A stretch of DNA of 64,000 bases, taken from contig NZ_CAJYOJ010000004.1 in NCBI RefSeq assembly GCF_913776295.1, positions 36,997 to 100,996 on the forward strand, read 5' to 3'. Position 1 is the stretch's first letter. Each line of letters begins with the position of its first letter. Shown here one piece after another: positions 42,167-51,936 of this stretch. The notes under the pieces are model-generated. The model saw nothing but the letters and a program-made list of their open reading frames with translations, had not been told where the DNA came from and searched no databases. The stretch is from an uncultured Pedobacter sp. GTDB taxonomy: Bacteria > Bacteroidota > Bacteroidia > Sphingobacteriales > Sphingobacteriaceae. The position numbers were made by a program, and so were the translations under genes.

Positions 42167-44548
42167 TCATTCGTATTTAAGTGCATCAACAGCATTGGCT
42201 TTGGCAACTTTAAACGTTTGCAGGCTAACTGTAATCAAAGCAATCAGTATCGATGTTAAAAGTGCCAGCAAAAAAGGCCATGGGTTTATCGAAATTTTAT
42301 AATCATACTTTTCCAGCCATTTAGCCACGAGGATGTAAGCCACCGGAATGGCAATCAGATTGGCAATAACCACCAACTTCATAAAATCTTTGTTCAGCAG
42401 GATTAAAATATCGGAAAGGTTAGCACCTAATACCTTGCGGATGCTGATTTCTTTGCTGCGCTGTTCGGCCATATAAAGCGCCAGCCCTAATAAGCCAAGG
42501 CACGATATAAAAATAGCGAAGCCTCCAAAGATATTAGAAAGTACACTTAAAAGCTTTTCGCTTTTTATTTTTTCAGCCATGCCGTCGCTTACCAATCTTA
42601 TTTCTATTGGATATGCCGGATTTAAACGTTGACTGACCTGTTTAATAGTTTCAAGCGACGCTGTTAACGACTGCCTGGTATTTAGCCTAAGCAACAGTGT
42701 CTCGCTTTTTTTCGCATTATAATAATAAACGGTTGGTGAAACTCTGGCTCCTAAAGATTCGTTAAAGAAATCCTGTACAACTCCGACCACTTTTAGCGGT
42801 GGATTACCAGCCCATGTAATAACGGTTCCAACAGGATTTTTCAATTTCATTACCTTTACAGCTTCCTGATTTAATAATAAAGAAGTCGCTGTATCTGCAG
42901 GAAATTGCGGTGCGAAGTCTCTTCCTGCAACAATTTTAATACCTGCTGTATTGGCAAAGTTAAAACCGGTACTTCTATAACTGATGATCGAAACATCATT
43001 TTTGGGTTTATCAGGCCATGAAATATCGCTTGTAATGTTTCCACTACGCGTAAATGAACTGGCATATTCTGTAGCTGATTCAATTGCACCAGCACGTTTA
43101 AGCTCGTCCTTGAAAACTTCCAGTTTACTTGGATTTGTTAACATACCTTCCAAATCTATTTGCGCAAGTGCAGCAACATCAAATCCAAGCGGTTTATCCC
43201 GCATGTACTGCATCTGCTTATAAATTACTATGGCAGATATAATCATGCAGATGGAAAGACTAAACTGTAATACCACCAATGTTTTGCGGATAGAAAATGA
43301 ACCTGTTGAACCTTTAAAACCTTTAAGCACTTTTACCGGAATAAAAGAAGAAAGGTAAAATGCCGGGTAGCTTCCGGCAAGTAAGCCCGTAATCAATATC
43401 ATTGACAGTAACAGTACCCAAAACGGGTAAGAACTGTAATCAATCTTAATGGAAATATTAAGCAGGTTATTAAAATAGGGCAAGGAAAGTTCGAGCGTAA
43501 TGAAAGCAATGGCCATCGCTACAACTGACAATAATAACGATTCGATCATAAATTGTCCCATAATGGTATTTCGGGTGGACCCCAAAGCTTTCCGCACACC
43601 AACTTCCCTGGCCCTTTTTTCTGATTTTGCCGTAGAGAGGTTCATGTAATTGATGCAGGCAATAAGCAATACGCAAATGGCCAGAAAAACAAATAGACGC
43701 AATTGATCTATTTTACCTCCAGCCGATTTTCCGTTCTCAAAATGATCGTACAAATGGAATTTAGCCAAAGGAAAAAGAAAAAGCTGGTATGTCATTTCTT
43801 TCAGATCAGCTTCTTTATTCACGATAAAGTTTTTAATGGCTGTGTTAGTAGCGGTTAAATCGGCATTATCTTTTAGCTGGAATAAAGTTAAACAGGTGAT
43901 AGCGCCCCATCCGTTTTCTCTCTCGCCCGGATTTTCCTGTTCATAAAATGTCCAGGGCTGTAAAACATCAAACTGAATGGTCTGGTTTTTAGGCAGGTCT
44001 TCAATTACTGCACTTACCTTCAAACTGATTTTATTGTCGTAAGTAATAAGCTGGCCCAGCGGATTTTGATTGCCAAACAACTTCTTAGCTGTAGAGGTAT
44101 TGATCAATACATTATTCGGTTCGGCCAATGCTGTTTCTGGATTACCATAAATAAATTTCTGACCAAGGATTTGCAAGAAACTTGGATCCGCACTTAATGC
44201 TTCCAGTTTAAAATGATTCTGATCATGGCTGTAAAGCCTGGTGTTGCCAGGCATGGTGATGCGTGCAGCATTTTTAATACCCGGAAGTTCAATCATGGCA
44301 GCATTGGCCAACTTATTTGGCACCGCCATGGTTGTAGCTAACTTGCCGTTATATTTCAGGTTTAAAGTTGCGAAATAAACATCATCGGCATTTTTATATT
44401 GTTTATCGAAACTCCATTCGTAATTGACATACAGCAATAACATTAAGCAACAAGCCATACCAATAGCCAGGCCACCAACATTGATTAATGTAAAGCCTTT
44501 GTGTTTCCATAGGTTGCGTAAGGCGATTTTTAGATTTAATTTGAACAT
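42167..44548 (-). CDS. FtsX-like ABC permease 3
   Basis: 793 residues; MFKLNLKIALRNLWKHKGFTLINVGGLAIGM start, DALKYE end. ATPase-contact loops: NLSTAKSEKRAREVGVRKALGSTRNTI and AEQRSKEISIRKVLGANLSDIL. Permeases 3, 4 and 5 resemble each other most (shared YEWSFDKQ/YEWNFDRQ segment after helix 1 and MGLGLALYMAEQR-like region), pointing to recent duplications. Confidence 0.9.
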   Translation of the reverse strand: MFKLNLKIALRNLWKHKGFTLINVGGLAIGMACCLMLLLYVNYEWSFDKQYKNADDVYFATLNLKYNGKLATTMAVPNKLANAAMIELPGIKNAARITMPGNTRLYSHDQNHFKLEALSADPSFLQILGQKFIYGNPETALAEPNNVLINTSTAKKLFGNQNPLGQLITYDNKISLKVSAVIEDLPKNQTIQFDVLQPWTFYEQENPGERENGWGAITCLTLFQLKDNADLTATNTAIKNFIVNKEADLKEMTYQLFLFPLAKFHLYDHFENGKSAGGKIDQLRLFVFLAICVLLIACINYMNLSTAKSEKRAREVGVRKALGSTRNTIMGQFMIESLLLSVVAMAIAFITLELSLPYFNNLLNISIKIDYSSYPFWVLLLSMILITGLLAGSYPAFYLSSFIPVKVLKGFKGSTGSFSIRKTLVVLQFSLSICMIISAIVIYKQMQYMRDKPLGFDVAALAQIDLEGMLTNPSKLEVFKDELKRAGAIESATEYASSFTRSGNITSDISWPDKPKNDVSIISYRSTGFNFANTAGIKIVAGRDFAPQFPADTATSLLLNQEAVKVMKLKNPVGTVITWAGNPPLKVVGVVQDFFNESLGARVSPTVYYYNAKKSETLLLRLNTRQSLTASLETIKQVSQRLNPAYPIEIRLVSDGMAEKIKSEKLLSVLSNIFGGFAIFISCLGLLGLALYMAEQRSKEISIRKVLGANLSDILILLNKDFMKLVVIANLIAIPVAYILVAKWLEKYDYKISINPWPFLLALLTSILIALITVSLQTFKVAKANAVDALKYE

Positions 44549-44552
44549 AAGG

Positions 44553-44612
44553 TTTAAGGTTTATGGCATAAGGTTTAGGGTCTGGCGCACCTTACGCCTC
44601 CGACCTTTCAAC
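44553..44612 (-). repeat. Heptad-periodic hairpin spacer, permease 3 / permease 4
   Basis: GGTTTAA, GGTTTAT, GGCATAA, GGTTTAG, GGTCTGG (exact register), then CCTTACGCC, CCGACCTTTCAACCTTCTGCC as the second arm. Confidence 0.85.
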
Positions 44613-44620
44613 CTTCTGCC

Positions 44621-46999
44621 TTATTCGTATTTTAAAGCATCAACTGGGTTGGCTTTCGCCGTTTTATAAGCCTGAAAGCTTACCGTAACTAAAGCCATTA
44701 GCAAAGTACCAAAAGTAGCTACCGGCATAATCCACCAGCTAAATTCTGTGTGATATTCAAAATTATTCAGCCATTTCCCCATTATATAATAACTTACTGG
44801 AATGGCAATTACAATGGCTACAGCGATCATTTTAAGGAAAGACAGGGATAGTAACTGCATTAAATTGGCTACCGATGCACCTAAAACCTTTCGAACACCA
44901 AATTCTTTGGTACGTTGTTCTGCACTGTAGGCAACCAAACCAAATAAACCCAGGCAGGAAACGAAAATGGCCAGGCCACCAAATAAATTGGAAAGAATAC
45001 CCAAGGTTTTTTCTGATTTATATTTTTCCTGATATAATGAATTTATAAAGGTAATTTCCGTTGGATATGCAGGATTAAAAGCCTTTGTAATCCTGCTGAT
45101 GGTTTCGATGTTACGCTGGAGGTTATTTTTATTATTCAAACGCATGGTGATGGTGCCTGTTTGATACTGATTTAAAAAGATCACCTGAGGGTTATTGGAT
45201 TTGTAAGGTGAATCCCAAACGTAATCATCAAAAACCCCGATGATGTTTACATTCGACCCGAAAATCGTTATTTTTTTCCCGATAGGATCCTGGTAACCGA
45301 ATACCTTCACAGCCGAAGCACTCACCATAACCCCGCTGGAATCGGAAGCAAAGTTTTTTGAAAAATCGCGGCCTGCTATCAATTTAATGCCATTTGTTTT
45401 GATGAAATCGTAAGTGGTAGCCACCTGGTTAAACATCACTGTATTTTCTGGCTTCGTCATGCCATCCCATTTGACATCCATAAAGTTACGCCCATGGTGA
45501 GACAGGCTGACGGACGACTGATACATCGACGTTACCGCACCCGACCTCAACATTTCGGTTTTGAACAAGTCAAATTTATTTTTCAGTTCGCCATCCTGAG
45601 GAAGTTCGACAAGTGTATTCACGTCGAAACCAACCGGTTTATTCTTAATGTACTGAATCTGGCGGTAGATGACCAAAGTGGCAATAATTAAAATAATGGC
45701 GAAACAGAACTGCCCGACAACGAGTACCTGCCTCAGGCTTATGTCCGCAACCCCCCGGGATGAGATTTTCCTTCTTAAGGTTTGAATCGGATTAAACGCA
45801 GACAGATAAAACGCGGGATAGCTCCCTGCAATTAAGCCGGTTGCAAAAACAATTCCTAAAATACCAAGCCAACTTGCTGAATTAAAATACGATATGCCCA
45901 GATTAATGTTTAACAGCCTGTTGAACGCCGGCAGGCATATCTCCAGCAATGCAATGGCTATGATGACCGCCACAAAAGTCAGTACCATCGATTCTGTTAA
46001 AAACTGCATCACCAGCGAGGCGCGGTCTGCACCGATTGTTTTCTTTATTCCAACTTCTTTGGCGCGTTTCTCCGATTTAGCGGTCGCCAGGTTCATGAAG
46101 TTGATACAGGCGATTAATAATATTCCGAATGCCATTCCTACGAAAAGCCAGATTTGTTCGATATCACCCCCTGCCGGTTTGCCATTATCAAATTTACCAT
46201 AAAGATGCAATTTGCTTGCCGGATATAAAAAATTTGGTTGCCATTGCCCGTCCTGATCTGTATTTGCCTTAACCAGTGCTTCAATTTTCTGATTCACCAG
46301 TTCGATATCTGCATCCGGCCGCAATGAAACCATCGTAACAAAACTATAATTGGTCCAGTTTAAATCTCTTGCATTATCATCTACAATTTCGTAAAACGAC
46401 CAGGGCATTAAAAAATCGAAGCGGTTGGAACTGTTTTCAGGTAAATCTTTGATTACTCCGGTAATGTTCAGGTTTTCCTGATCCTGGTAACGAACCGATC
46501 TGTTCAGCACGTTGGTGGTTCCAAATAAAGTCCTGGCGGTACTTTCCGTCAAAACCACTGAACGCGGATGACTCAGCGCCGTTTTGGCATCCCCGGCTAT
46601 AAAATGATAGTCATACATTTTCAGAATGCCCGGTTCTGCAAATTTCGACTCTTTTTTATAGCTGTTCTGTCCGTTAGCAATCAGGCTTTTTCTGCCATAA
46701 TCCATTCGGGCAATGTATTTCACTTCAGGCAGTTCCTGTTTTAACAGCGGGCCCAATGCAGTTGTCGAACCATTAAATGTTCCTGCAATTTTACCACCAT
46801 CGCCCGGCACGTTCGTCATGGCAACATATACATTGCGCCAGTTTTTCGCCTGCCTATCAAAGTTCCACTCATAGGTTACGTAAAGTAATAACATCAAACA
46901 AGCGGTCAAGCCAATAGCCAGGCCAATTACATTGATGAAAGAAGAGGTTTTGTTCTTCCACAGATTCCGTAATGCGATTTTTAAGTTGAGTTTGAACAT
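44621..46999 (-). CDS. FtsX-like ABC permease 4
   Basis: 792 residues; MFKLNLKIALRNLWKNKTSSFINVIGLAIGL start, DALKYE end. ATPase-contact loops: NLATAKSEKRAKEVGIKKTIGADRASLV and AEQRTKEFGVRKVLGASVANLM. The two periplasmic domains are complete (FNGSTTALGPLLKQELPEVKYIARM; TTYDFIKTNGIKLIAGRDF). Nothing suggests inactivation. Confidence 0.9.
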   Translation of the reverse strand: MFKLNLKIALRNLWKNKTSSFINVIGLAIGLTACLMLLLYVTYEWNFDRQAKNWRNVYVAMTNVPGDGGKIAGTFNGSTTALGPLLKQELPEVKYIARMDYGRKSLIANGQNSYKKESKFAEPGILKMYDYHFIAGDAKTALSHPRSVVLTESTARTLFGTTNVLNRSVRYQDQENLNITGVIKDLPENSSNRFDFLMPWSFYEIVDDNARDLNWTNYSFVTMVSLRPDADIELVNQKIEALVKANTDQDGQWQPNFLYPASKLHLYGKFDNGKPAGGDIEQIWLFVGMAFGILLIACINFMNLATAKSEKRAKEVGIKKTIGADRASLVMQFLTESMVLTFVAVIIAIALLEICLPAFNRLLNINLGISYFNSASWLGILGIVFATGLIAGSYPAFYLSAFNPIQTLRRKISSRGVADISLRQVLVVGQFCFAIILIIATLVIYRQIQYIKNKPVGFDVNTLVELPQDGELKNKFDLFKTEMLRSGAVTSMYQSSVSLSHHGRNFMDVKWDGMTKPENTVMFNQVATTYDFIKTNGIKLIAGRDFSKNFASDSSGVMVSASAVKVFGYQDPIGKKITIFGSNVNIIGVFDDYVWDSPYKSNNPQVIFLNQYQTGTITMRLNNKNNLQRNIETISRITKAFNPAYPTEITFINSLYQEKYKSEKTLGILSNLFGGLAIFVSCLGLFGLVAYSAEQRTKEFGVRKVLGASVANLMQLLSLSFLKMIAVAIVIAIPVSYYIMGKWLNNFEYHTEFSWWIMPVATFGTLLMALVTVSFQAYKTAKANPVDALKYE

Positions 47000-47004
47000 A
47001 TTTT

Positions 47005-47080
47005 GAGATTGAGGTTAAAAAGGTTGAGGGTTGAGGGATTTGGGCGTTTTAACCTTACGCCCTAAACCTTTAACCCTACA
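47005..47080 (-). repeat. Heptad-periodic hairpin spacer, permease 4 / permease 5
   Basis: AGGTTAAAA, AGGTTGAGGG, TTGAGGG on one side, CCTTACGCCC, TAAACCTTTAACCCTACACC on the other, around TTTGGGCG. Confidence 0.75.
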
Positions 47081-47082
47081 CC

Positions 47083-49452
47083 TTATTCATATTTAAGCGC
47101 ATCAATAGGATTGGCCTTTGCCACTTTTACCGACTGCAAACTGACCGTTAACACGGCAATTAAAACGGAGATAACGATGGCTAGCAAAAAGGGAATAAAT
47201 GAGATAGCCACACGATAATCAAAAGCAGATAACCATTTATTGATGATGACATAAGCTAACGGAAAGGCAATCATATTGGCAATGGCCACCAGCTTTATAA
47301 AATCTTTATTTAACAATACCAGGATATTGCCGGTGCTGGCACCTAAAACCTTACGGATACTGATTTCCTTTTTGCGTTGCTCGGCCATAAAAAGCGCCAG
47401 CCCCAATAAACCTAAACAAGAAATAAAAATGGCGAAACCACCAAACCAGTTCGAAAGTGAACCCAGTAATTGTTCATTTTTAAATTTTCCTTCGAACGAT
47501 TCATTTACAAATTTGCGGTTAACAGGATAATTCGGTTCCATTTGCTTTACCAGGTCATCAATTTTAGCCAAAGATGAACTGATGTTTTGATTAGGATTTA
47601 ACCTTACTATTAGCACCCGCGCATCGCCATTTGTATTTGCTCTGAAAATCATCGGGGCTACTCGTTGATAAGCACTTTCTACCACAAAATCTTTTACTAC
47701 ACCAACTGTAGTTAATTTTTTGCCCCAAAAAGTAATTACCTTGCCAATCGGATTTTTCAATCCCATCATTTTCACCGCGGCTTCATTCAACAATACACTT
47801 GCCGTATCATTTGGAAATTTTACTGAAAACTCCCGACCACTCATCATTTTTGTGCCGATCGTTTCAACAAAATCATATCCTATTGCCCTATGGTTAAAAG
47901 AAATAGCCTCGTTCGGATTTTTACCTTCCCAATCTACAGCCGTAGTATTGTCTCCACCTTCAGTAAAATCGGTACTAAAAGTTGTAACGTTGCTTGCTGC
48001 TCCTGATGCCAGAAGCTGGGTTTTAAGCAATTCCAGTTTAACGACATCATTTATCTTGCCTACCACGGCTATTTGAATCAAATTAGACTTATCATAACCG
48101 ATGGGTTTATTCTTAACATAATTGAGCTGCTGATAAATAACTGCTGTACACACAATTAAACCAGCGGCAAAAACAAATTGACCTACCACCAGTACTTTCC
48201 TCACTAAAGCCGATGAATCGGTTTTAAGGGTAAAGCCTTTTAACACTTTAATTGGTTCGAAAGAAGATAGATAAAGTGCCGGATAACTGCCGGCAATCAA
48301 TCCGGTCAAAATCATTAATCCCAATAAGGTTAACCAAAACAGGGTATTATGATAATCGATTGTCAATTTAATATCCAGCAAAGTATTAAAGTATGGTAAA
48401 CTAACTTCAATTAAAATAAAAGCTAAAACTGTAGCGATAAAAGTGAGAAGCAAGGATTCTAAGAAGAACTGATTGATCAAAGCTTTACGTGTGGACCCTA
48501 TTGCTTTACGTACACCAACCTCTTTTGCCCTGCGCTCCGAGCGTGCAGTAGATAAATTCATAAAATTGACACAGGCAATCAACAAGATGCAAAAGGCCAG
48601 CAATAAGAATATCCTAAGCTGATCTATTTTTCCCCCTACCGATTTGCCATTCACAAAATCATCGTACAGGTGCCATTTGTTTAATGGATGTAGTAAAGCT
48701 ACAGACGTGTTATCTTTCTGATTGCGTTTATAGATATCATGCATCAAATTATTTGCAGCGCTGAAAAAGTTGTTATCCTGTAACTGAACAAGGGTTAAAC
48801 ACATATTATTTCCCCAATTGTCCTTCTTCATCCAGGGTTCTCGTTGTTCGAACAACGCCCAGGGCATAATACACTCAAAAGCCAAACTGCTATTGGCAGG
48901 CACATCTTCTATTACGGCCTCAACCTTTAATACCTCCTGATTTTCAAGCTTTACCATTTTATTAACAGGATCTTCATTTCCAAATAACTTTTTTGCAAAA
49001 GATTTGGTAAGGATGATGGTATTCACATCTTGTAAAACCTGGGCCGGGTTACCTTCAAGAAATTTATAATCTAATATTTTAGTAAAATTTCGATCAGCAA
49101 ATATGGCACTGCTATTTATTTTATTGTCGCCGACAGTAATTAACTGTTTTCTTGGATAAGTAGTGTGGGAGGCATACTTAACCCCAGGAATTTTTTCCTG
49201 TACTTCTTTGGCCATCACATTAGGTGTCCACGCCCAGCTAAAAGTTTTACCACTTGCTTTCATGTTTTGATAAACTACATAAGTTTTATCGTGATTGGAG
49301 AATTGTTTATCGTAACTCCATTCGTAAGCCACATAAAGCAATAAAACTATACAACTGGCCAGGCCGATGGCAAGTCCGCCGATATTGATCAGCGAGAAAC
49401 CCTTGTTTTTCCAGAGGTTCCGTAAAGCTATTTTCAGGTTTAATTTGAACAT
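47083..49452 (-). CDS. FtsX-like ABC permease 5 (promoter-proximal)
   Basis: 789 residues; MFKLNLKIALRNLWKNKGFSLINIGGLAIGL start, DALKYE end. ATPase-contact loops NLSTARSERRAKEVGVRKAIGSTRKAL and AEQRKKEISIRKVLGASTGNIL. It is the permease nearest the proximal ATPase and adaptor, so it is the most likely core partner; the other four may have arisen from it. Confidence 0.9.
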   Translation of the reverse strand: MFKLNLKIALRNLWKNKGFSLINIGGLAIGLASCIVLLLYVAYEWSYDKQFSNHDKTYVVYQNMKASGKTFSWAWTPNVMAKEVQEKIPGVKYASHTTYPRKQLITVGDNKINSSAIFADRNFTKILDYKFLEGNPAQVLQDVNTIILTKSFAKKLFGNEDPVNKMVKLENQEVLKVEAVIEDVPANSSLAFECIMPWALFEQREPWMKKDNWGNNMCLTLVQLQDNNFFSAANNLMHDIYKRNQKDNTSVALLHPLNKWHLYDDFVNGKSVGGKIDQLRIFLLLAFCILLIACVNFMNLSTARSERRAKEVGVRKAIGSTRKALINQFFLESLLLTFIATVLAFILIEVSLPYFNTLLDIKLTIDYHNTLFWLTLLGLMILTGLIAGSYPALYLSSFEPIKVLKGFTLKTDSSALVRKVLVVGQFVFAAGLIVCTAVIYQQLNYVKNKPIGYDKSNLIQIAVVGKINDVVKLELLKTQLLASGAASNVTTFSTDFTEGGDNTTAVDWEGKNPNEAISFNHRAIGYDFVETIGTKMMSGREFSVKFPNDTASVLLNEAAVKMMGLKNPIGKVITFWGKKLTTVGVVKDFVVESAYQRVAPMIFRANTNGDARVLIVRLNPNQNISSSLAKIDDLVKQMEPNYPVNRKFVNESFEGKFKNEQLLGSLSNWFGGFAIFISCLGLLGLALFMAEQRKKEISIRKVLGASTGNILVLLNKDFIKLVAIANMIAFPLAYVIINKWLSAFDYRVAISFIPFLLAIVISVLIAVLTVSLQSVKVAKANPIDALKYE

Positions 49453-49457
49453 ATTTG

Positions 49458-49680
49458 TTAAGGTTGAAGGTTGGAAGGTTAAAAGGTTTGAGCGAATAAA
49501 CTATACGCCTTCTACCTTTAAGCCTTTTACCTTGTGGTTGCCAATCCCGGATCTCCCCATCCGGGAAGATCACTGAGCGGCTATTATTAACTAAACTAAA
49601 ATCTCTTTTAGGGTTGGAAGGCGGTAAGGCGGAAGGTTAAAGGCCGATACAATTCCACCTTCTACCTTAAAACCTTCAGC
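49458..49680 (-). repeat. Spacer permease 5 / ATPase: two heptad hairpins and a GC-rich hairpin
   Basis: 49458-49535: AAGGTTG, AAGGTTG, GAAGGTT, AAAAGGTT against CGCCTTCTACCTTTAAGCC. 49545-49566: CCCGGAT / ATCCGGG stem. 49609-49680: GGTTGGAAGGCGGTAAGGCGG against CCACCTTCTACCTTAAAACC. No gene fits in this 236-bp gap. Confidence 0.65.
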
Positions 49681-49688
49681 CTCTCTCC

Positions 49689-50387
49689 TTATATCAATTC
49701 TTCATTCCTGCTTTTATTTATTTTTTCGGATATCACATGTCCGTCTTTCAGGTTGATAATCCGGTTAGAGAAACTGGCATCGTGACTGGAGTGGGTAACC
49801 ATTATAATGGTGGTTCCGGTCTCATTCAGCTCGCAGAGCAACTCCATTACCTCATTACCATGCGAACTATCCAGGTTTCCGGTAGGCTCATCGGCCAGAA
49901 CCAATTTTGGTTTGGTAACCAGGGCCCTTGCTACGGCTACTCTTTGCTGCTGTCCGCCGGACAATTGTTGTGGAAAATGCCCGCTACGGTTTACGATATT
50001 CATCCGCTCAATAATTTCATTTACGAGTATCTTGCGCTCGCCAGCAGGAATTTTGTTATAAATTAACGGTAATTCAATATTTTCAAAAACGGTTAATTCA
50101 TCAATCAAATTGAAATTCTGGAAAACAAATCCCATATTTTTCTTTCGGAAATTGGAACGTTCCCTGTCGTTTAAGGTTAAGAGCTCTGTGCCTATAAATT
50201 TGTAACTTCCGCTTTCGGGCTTGTCTAATAAACCCATTACATTTAACAAGGTAGATTTCCCACAGCCGGATGGCCCCATGATAGAAACAAACTCTCCTGC
50301 TGCAACATGAAGGTTAATGCCATTAAGCGCTGTAGTTTCTACTTCTTCCGTTTTGTAAACTTTTTCCAGATTTTCTATTTTTATCAT
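49689..50387 (-). CDS. ABC transporter ATPase (MacB/LolD class), promoter-proximal
   Basis: 232 residues: Walker A GPSGCGKSTLL, Q-loop FVFQNFNLIDELTVFENI, signature LSGGQQQRVAVARAL, Walker B LVLADEPTGNLDSSHG, H-loop VTHSSHDA. Textbook MacB/LolD ATPase. It lies 143 bp after the adaptor and upstream of five permeases on the same strand; it should power at least one of them. Confidence 0.93.
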   Translation of the reverse strand: MIKIENLEKVYKTEEVETTALNGINLHVAAGEFVSIMGPSGCGKSTLLNVMGLLDKPESGSYKFIGTELLTLNDRERSNFRKKNMGFVFQNFNLIDELTVFENIELPLIYNKIPAGERKILVNEIIERMNIVNRSGHFPQQLSGGQQQRVAVARALVTKPKLVLADEPTGNLDSSHGNEVMELLCELNETGTTIIMVTHSSHDASFSNRIINLKDGHVISEKINKSRNEELI

Positions 50388-50394
50388 AATTCTA

Positions 50395-50436
50395 GTATCA
50401 AGTATTTTGTATCAAGTACTTAGTAGCAAGTATCAA
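50395..50436 (-). repeat. GTATCAA heptamer array
   Basis: GTATCAA, GTATTTT, GTATCAA, GTACTTA, GTAGCAA, GTATCAA, all in 7-nt register. The reverse complement, TTGATAC, is the unit of the array upstream of murA. Confidence 0.85.
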
Positions 50437-50480
50437 GACCTGATTATTTTATATTAACTTTAAACCCATTTTCTTAAAAA

Positions 50481-50529
50481 CGCCAAACGCCAAACGCCAA
50501 ACGCCAAACGCCAAATGCCAAACGCAAAC
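50481..50529 (-). repeat. CGCCAAA heptamer array
   Basis: Five exact CGCCAAA copies (50481-50515), then TGCCAAA and CGCAAAC, ending just before the adaptor stop codon. On the transcribed strand the unit is TTTGGCG. Confidence 0.92.
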
Positions 50530-50530
50530 C

Positions 50531-51775
50531 CTATTTGTTAATCTCCACCTGATCGTATTGGTTAAACTGATCGTAAGATGAAGTAATCACTTCGTCGCCT
50601 TTCTGCAAACCATCTAATATTTCATAGTATAGATAGTTTTTCCTCCCGATTTTAACATTTTTCTTGATCGCTTTTCCGTTGGTTACCACAAAAACCCATG
50701 AGCCGCCTGTACTTTGAAAAAACTGTCCCTGGGCAAGAAGTAATGATTTGCTATTATCAGACAAAGTTAATTTTGTTTGTAATGTCAATCCACGGCGTAA
50801 ACCTTCGGGTGCTGAACCTTTAAAAACCATCTCTACCTGGAACTGACCGGATGTAACCTCGGGAATTACTTTGCTTACGGTTAAGTTATAGGTTTTACCG
50901 TTAAATTCACAGTTGGCCGTTTGTCCTTCTTTAACCCTGTTGATGTAATATTCATCAACTCCCGCCTGCAATTTGTAGCCTTGTAATACGTCGATCTTCC
51001 CAATCATTTCGTTGGCATTATAAGATTTACCGATTACCGGATCATAAGAAGAGAGCTTGCCGGAAACCGGAGCTTTAATGGTCATATTTTCGATGTTTTT
51101 ACGGATCATCTCCAAACTTTCGTTCATTTGCCCCATCGATTGGTCTATTTGAGCCAGTTGCATTTTACGGCTTTGATTTTCCTGTTTTATAGCCTGGCGT
51201 ACAATTTTTAATTTCCCCTGGTAGTATTCGTAATCCTGATTAGATTTATTAAACTCCTGTAGCGTGATTACCTTTTTGGCAAAAAGTGCACTATCTAATC
51301 GATATTGGCGGGTAGCCGTACGTAAATTATTCTCTACATCTAATACATCCTGATTCAAAATTCGTTGATTCTGCTCCAAATCTAATCTCGATTTACGCAA
51401 TTGGTTAATCTGCTCAGTAGCGGCTGTTTGTTGTGAGGTGTAGCCCAACATGGCATTCGAATTTGCGATCCGCAACAATGGTGTACCTTTCACTACAGAT
51501 GCCCCATTTTCAGTAAAAATCTCCGCAACCGTTCCACCTTCTGATGAACTTACAATAACCGAGGTTAAAGGAACCACACTGGCATTTAACAGCACTACAT
51601 CTTCGAAATCGCCATATTCTACTCTACTGATGGTTAATTTGTCGGCATCGGCACTATAAACTTTTTTGAGGGATAGAGTATAGCCATAAATTACAACTGC
51701 TACAAAAGCAAGTATGCCGCCTATCATTAACAGGGTTTTAGTGCTAAATCTTTTCTTCTCTATTTTCTTATCCAT
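50531..51775 (-). CDS. HlyD/MacA-type periplasmic adaptor protein
   Basis: 414 residues from MDKKIEKKRFSTKTLL; an upstream ATG would extend into the promoter. One membrane helix (about 12-32, LLMIGGILAFVAVVIYGYTL), then a lipoyl-like half (VIVSSSEGGTVAEIFTENGASVVKGTPLLRI), a long coiled coil (about 105-225), the second lipoyl half (MTIKAPVSGKL) and beta-barrel domains (about 280-414). It would link the inner-membrane ABC permeases to an outer-membrane channel; no TolC-like gene is in the window. First gene of the export operon. Confidence 0.92.
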   Translation of the reverse strand: MDKKIEKKRFSTKTLLMIGGILAFVAVVIYGYTLSLKKVYSADADKLTISRVEYGDFEDVVLLNASVVPLTSVIVSSSEGGTVAEIFTENGASVVKGTPLLRIANSNAMLGYTSQQTAATEQINQLRKSRLDLEQNQRILNQDVLDVENNLRTATRQYRLDSALFAKKVITLQEFNKSNQDYEYYQGKLKIVRQAIKQENQSRKMQLAQIDQSMGQMNESLEMIRKNIENMTIKAPVSGKLSSYDPVIGKSYNANEMIGKIDVLQGYKLQAGVDEYYINRVKEGQTANCEFNGKTYNLTVSKVIPEVTSGQFQVEMVFKGSAPEGLRRGLTLQTKLTLSDNSKSLLLAQGQFFQSTGGSWVFVVTNGKAIKKNVKIGRKNYLYYEILDGLQKGDEVITSSYDQFNQYDQVEINK

Positions 51776-51807
51776 GTGTTCGGTTGTAGGGTCTGGTTTC
51801 ACTAGTA

Positions 51808-51822
51808 ACCAAGCATGTGCCA
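51808..51822 (-). promoter_or_regulatory. Sigma-54-like promoter of the export operon
   Basis: On the minus strand TTTTGGCACATGCTTGGT. TGGCAC is a perfect -24 element; with the strict GG-N10-GC spacing the -12 dinucleotide is GT rather than GC, and the TTGG is one base early. The predicted start (about 51796) is about 20 nt before the adaptor ATG. Confidence 0.5.
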
Positions 51823-51884
51823 AAACCTAAAAAACACATAACAAACTGATTATCAATTGTAAATTAAATATTCTATTTTTTATA

Positions 51885-51921
51885 TGTCCGTTATCGAACA
51901 GTTGATGTGCGCGAGCGGACA
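51885..51921. promoter_or_regulatory. Two enhancer-like dyads for the NtrC-type regulator
   Basis: Site 1 TGTCCGTTATCGAACA (51885-51900) and site 2 TGTGCGCGAGCGGACA (51906-51921) both fit TGTnCG-N4-CGnACA, each 16 bp, each followed by GTT. Their centres are 21 bp apart, two turns of DNA, and about 95-120 bp upstream of the sigma-54-like start. Confidence 0.65.
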
Positions 51922-51928
51922 GTTTTAT

Positions 51929-51936
51929 TAAATTTG
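51929..51936 (+). promoter_or_regulatory. -7 box TAAATTTG of the regulator gene
   Basis: TAAATTTG matches TAnnTTTG, 65 bp before the regulator ATG. Dyad site 2 ends 7 bp upstream, across the expected -33 region, so the regulator may repress its own gene. Confidence 0.5.

Noticed and set aside
37192-49452. Five permeases as an assembly duplication
   Set aside because: They differ throughout in protein sequence and length; only short N- and C-terminal segments are shared closely.
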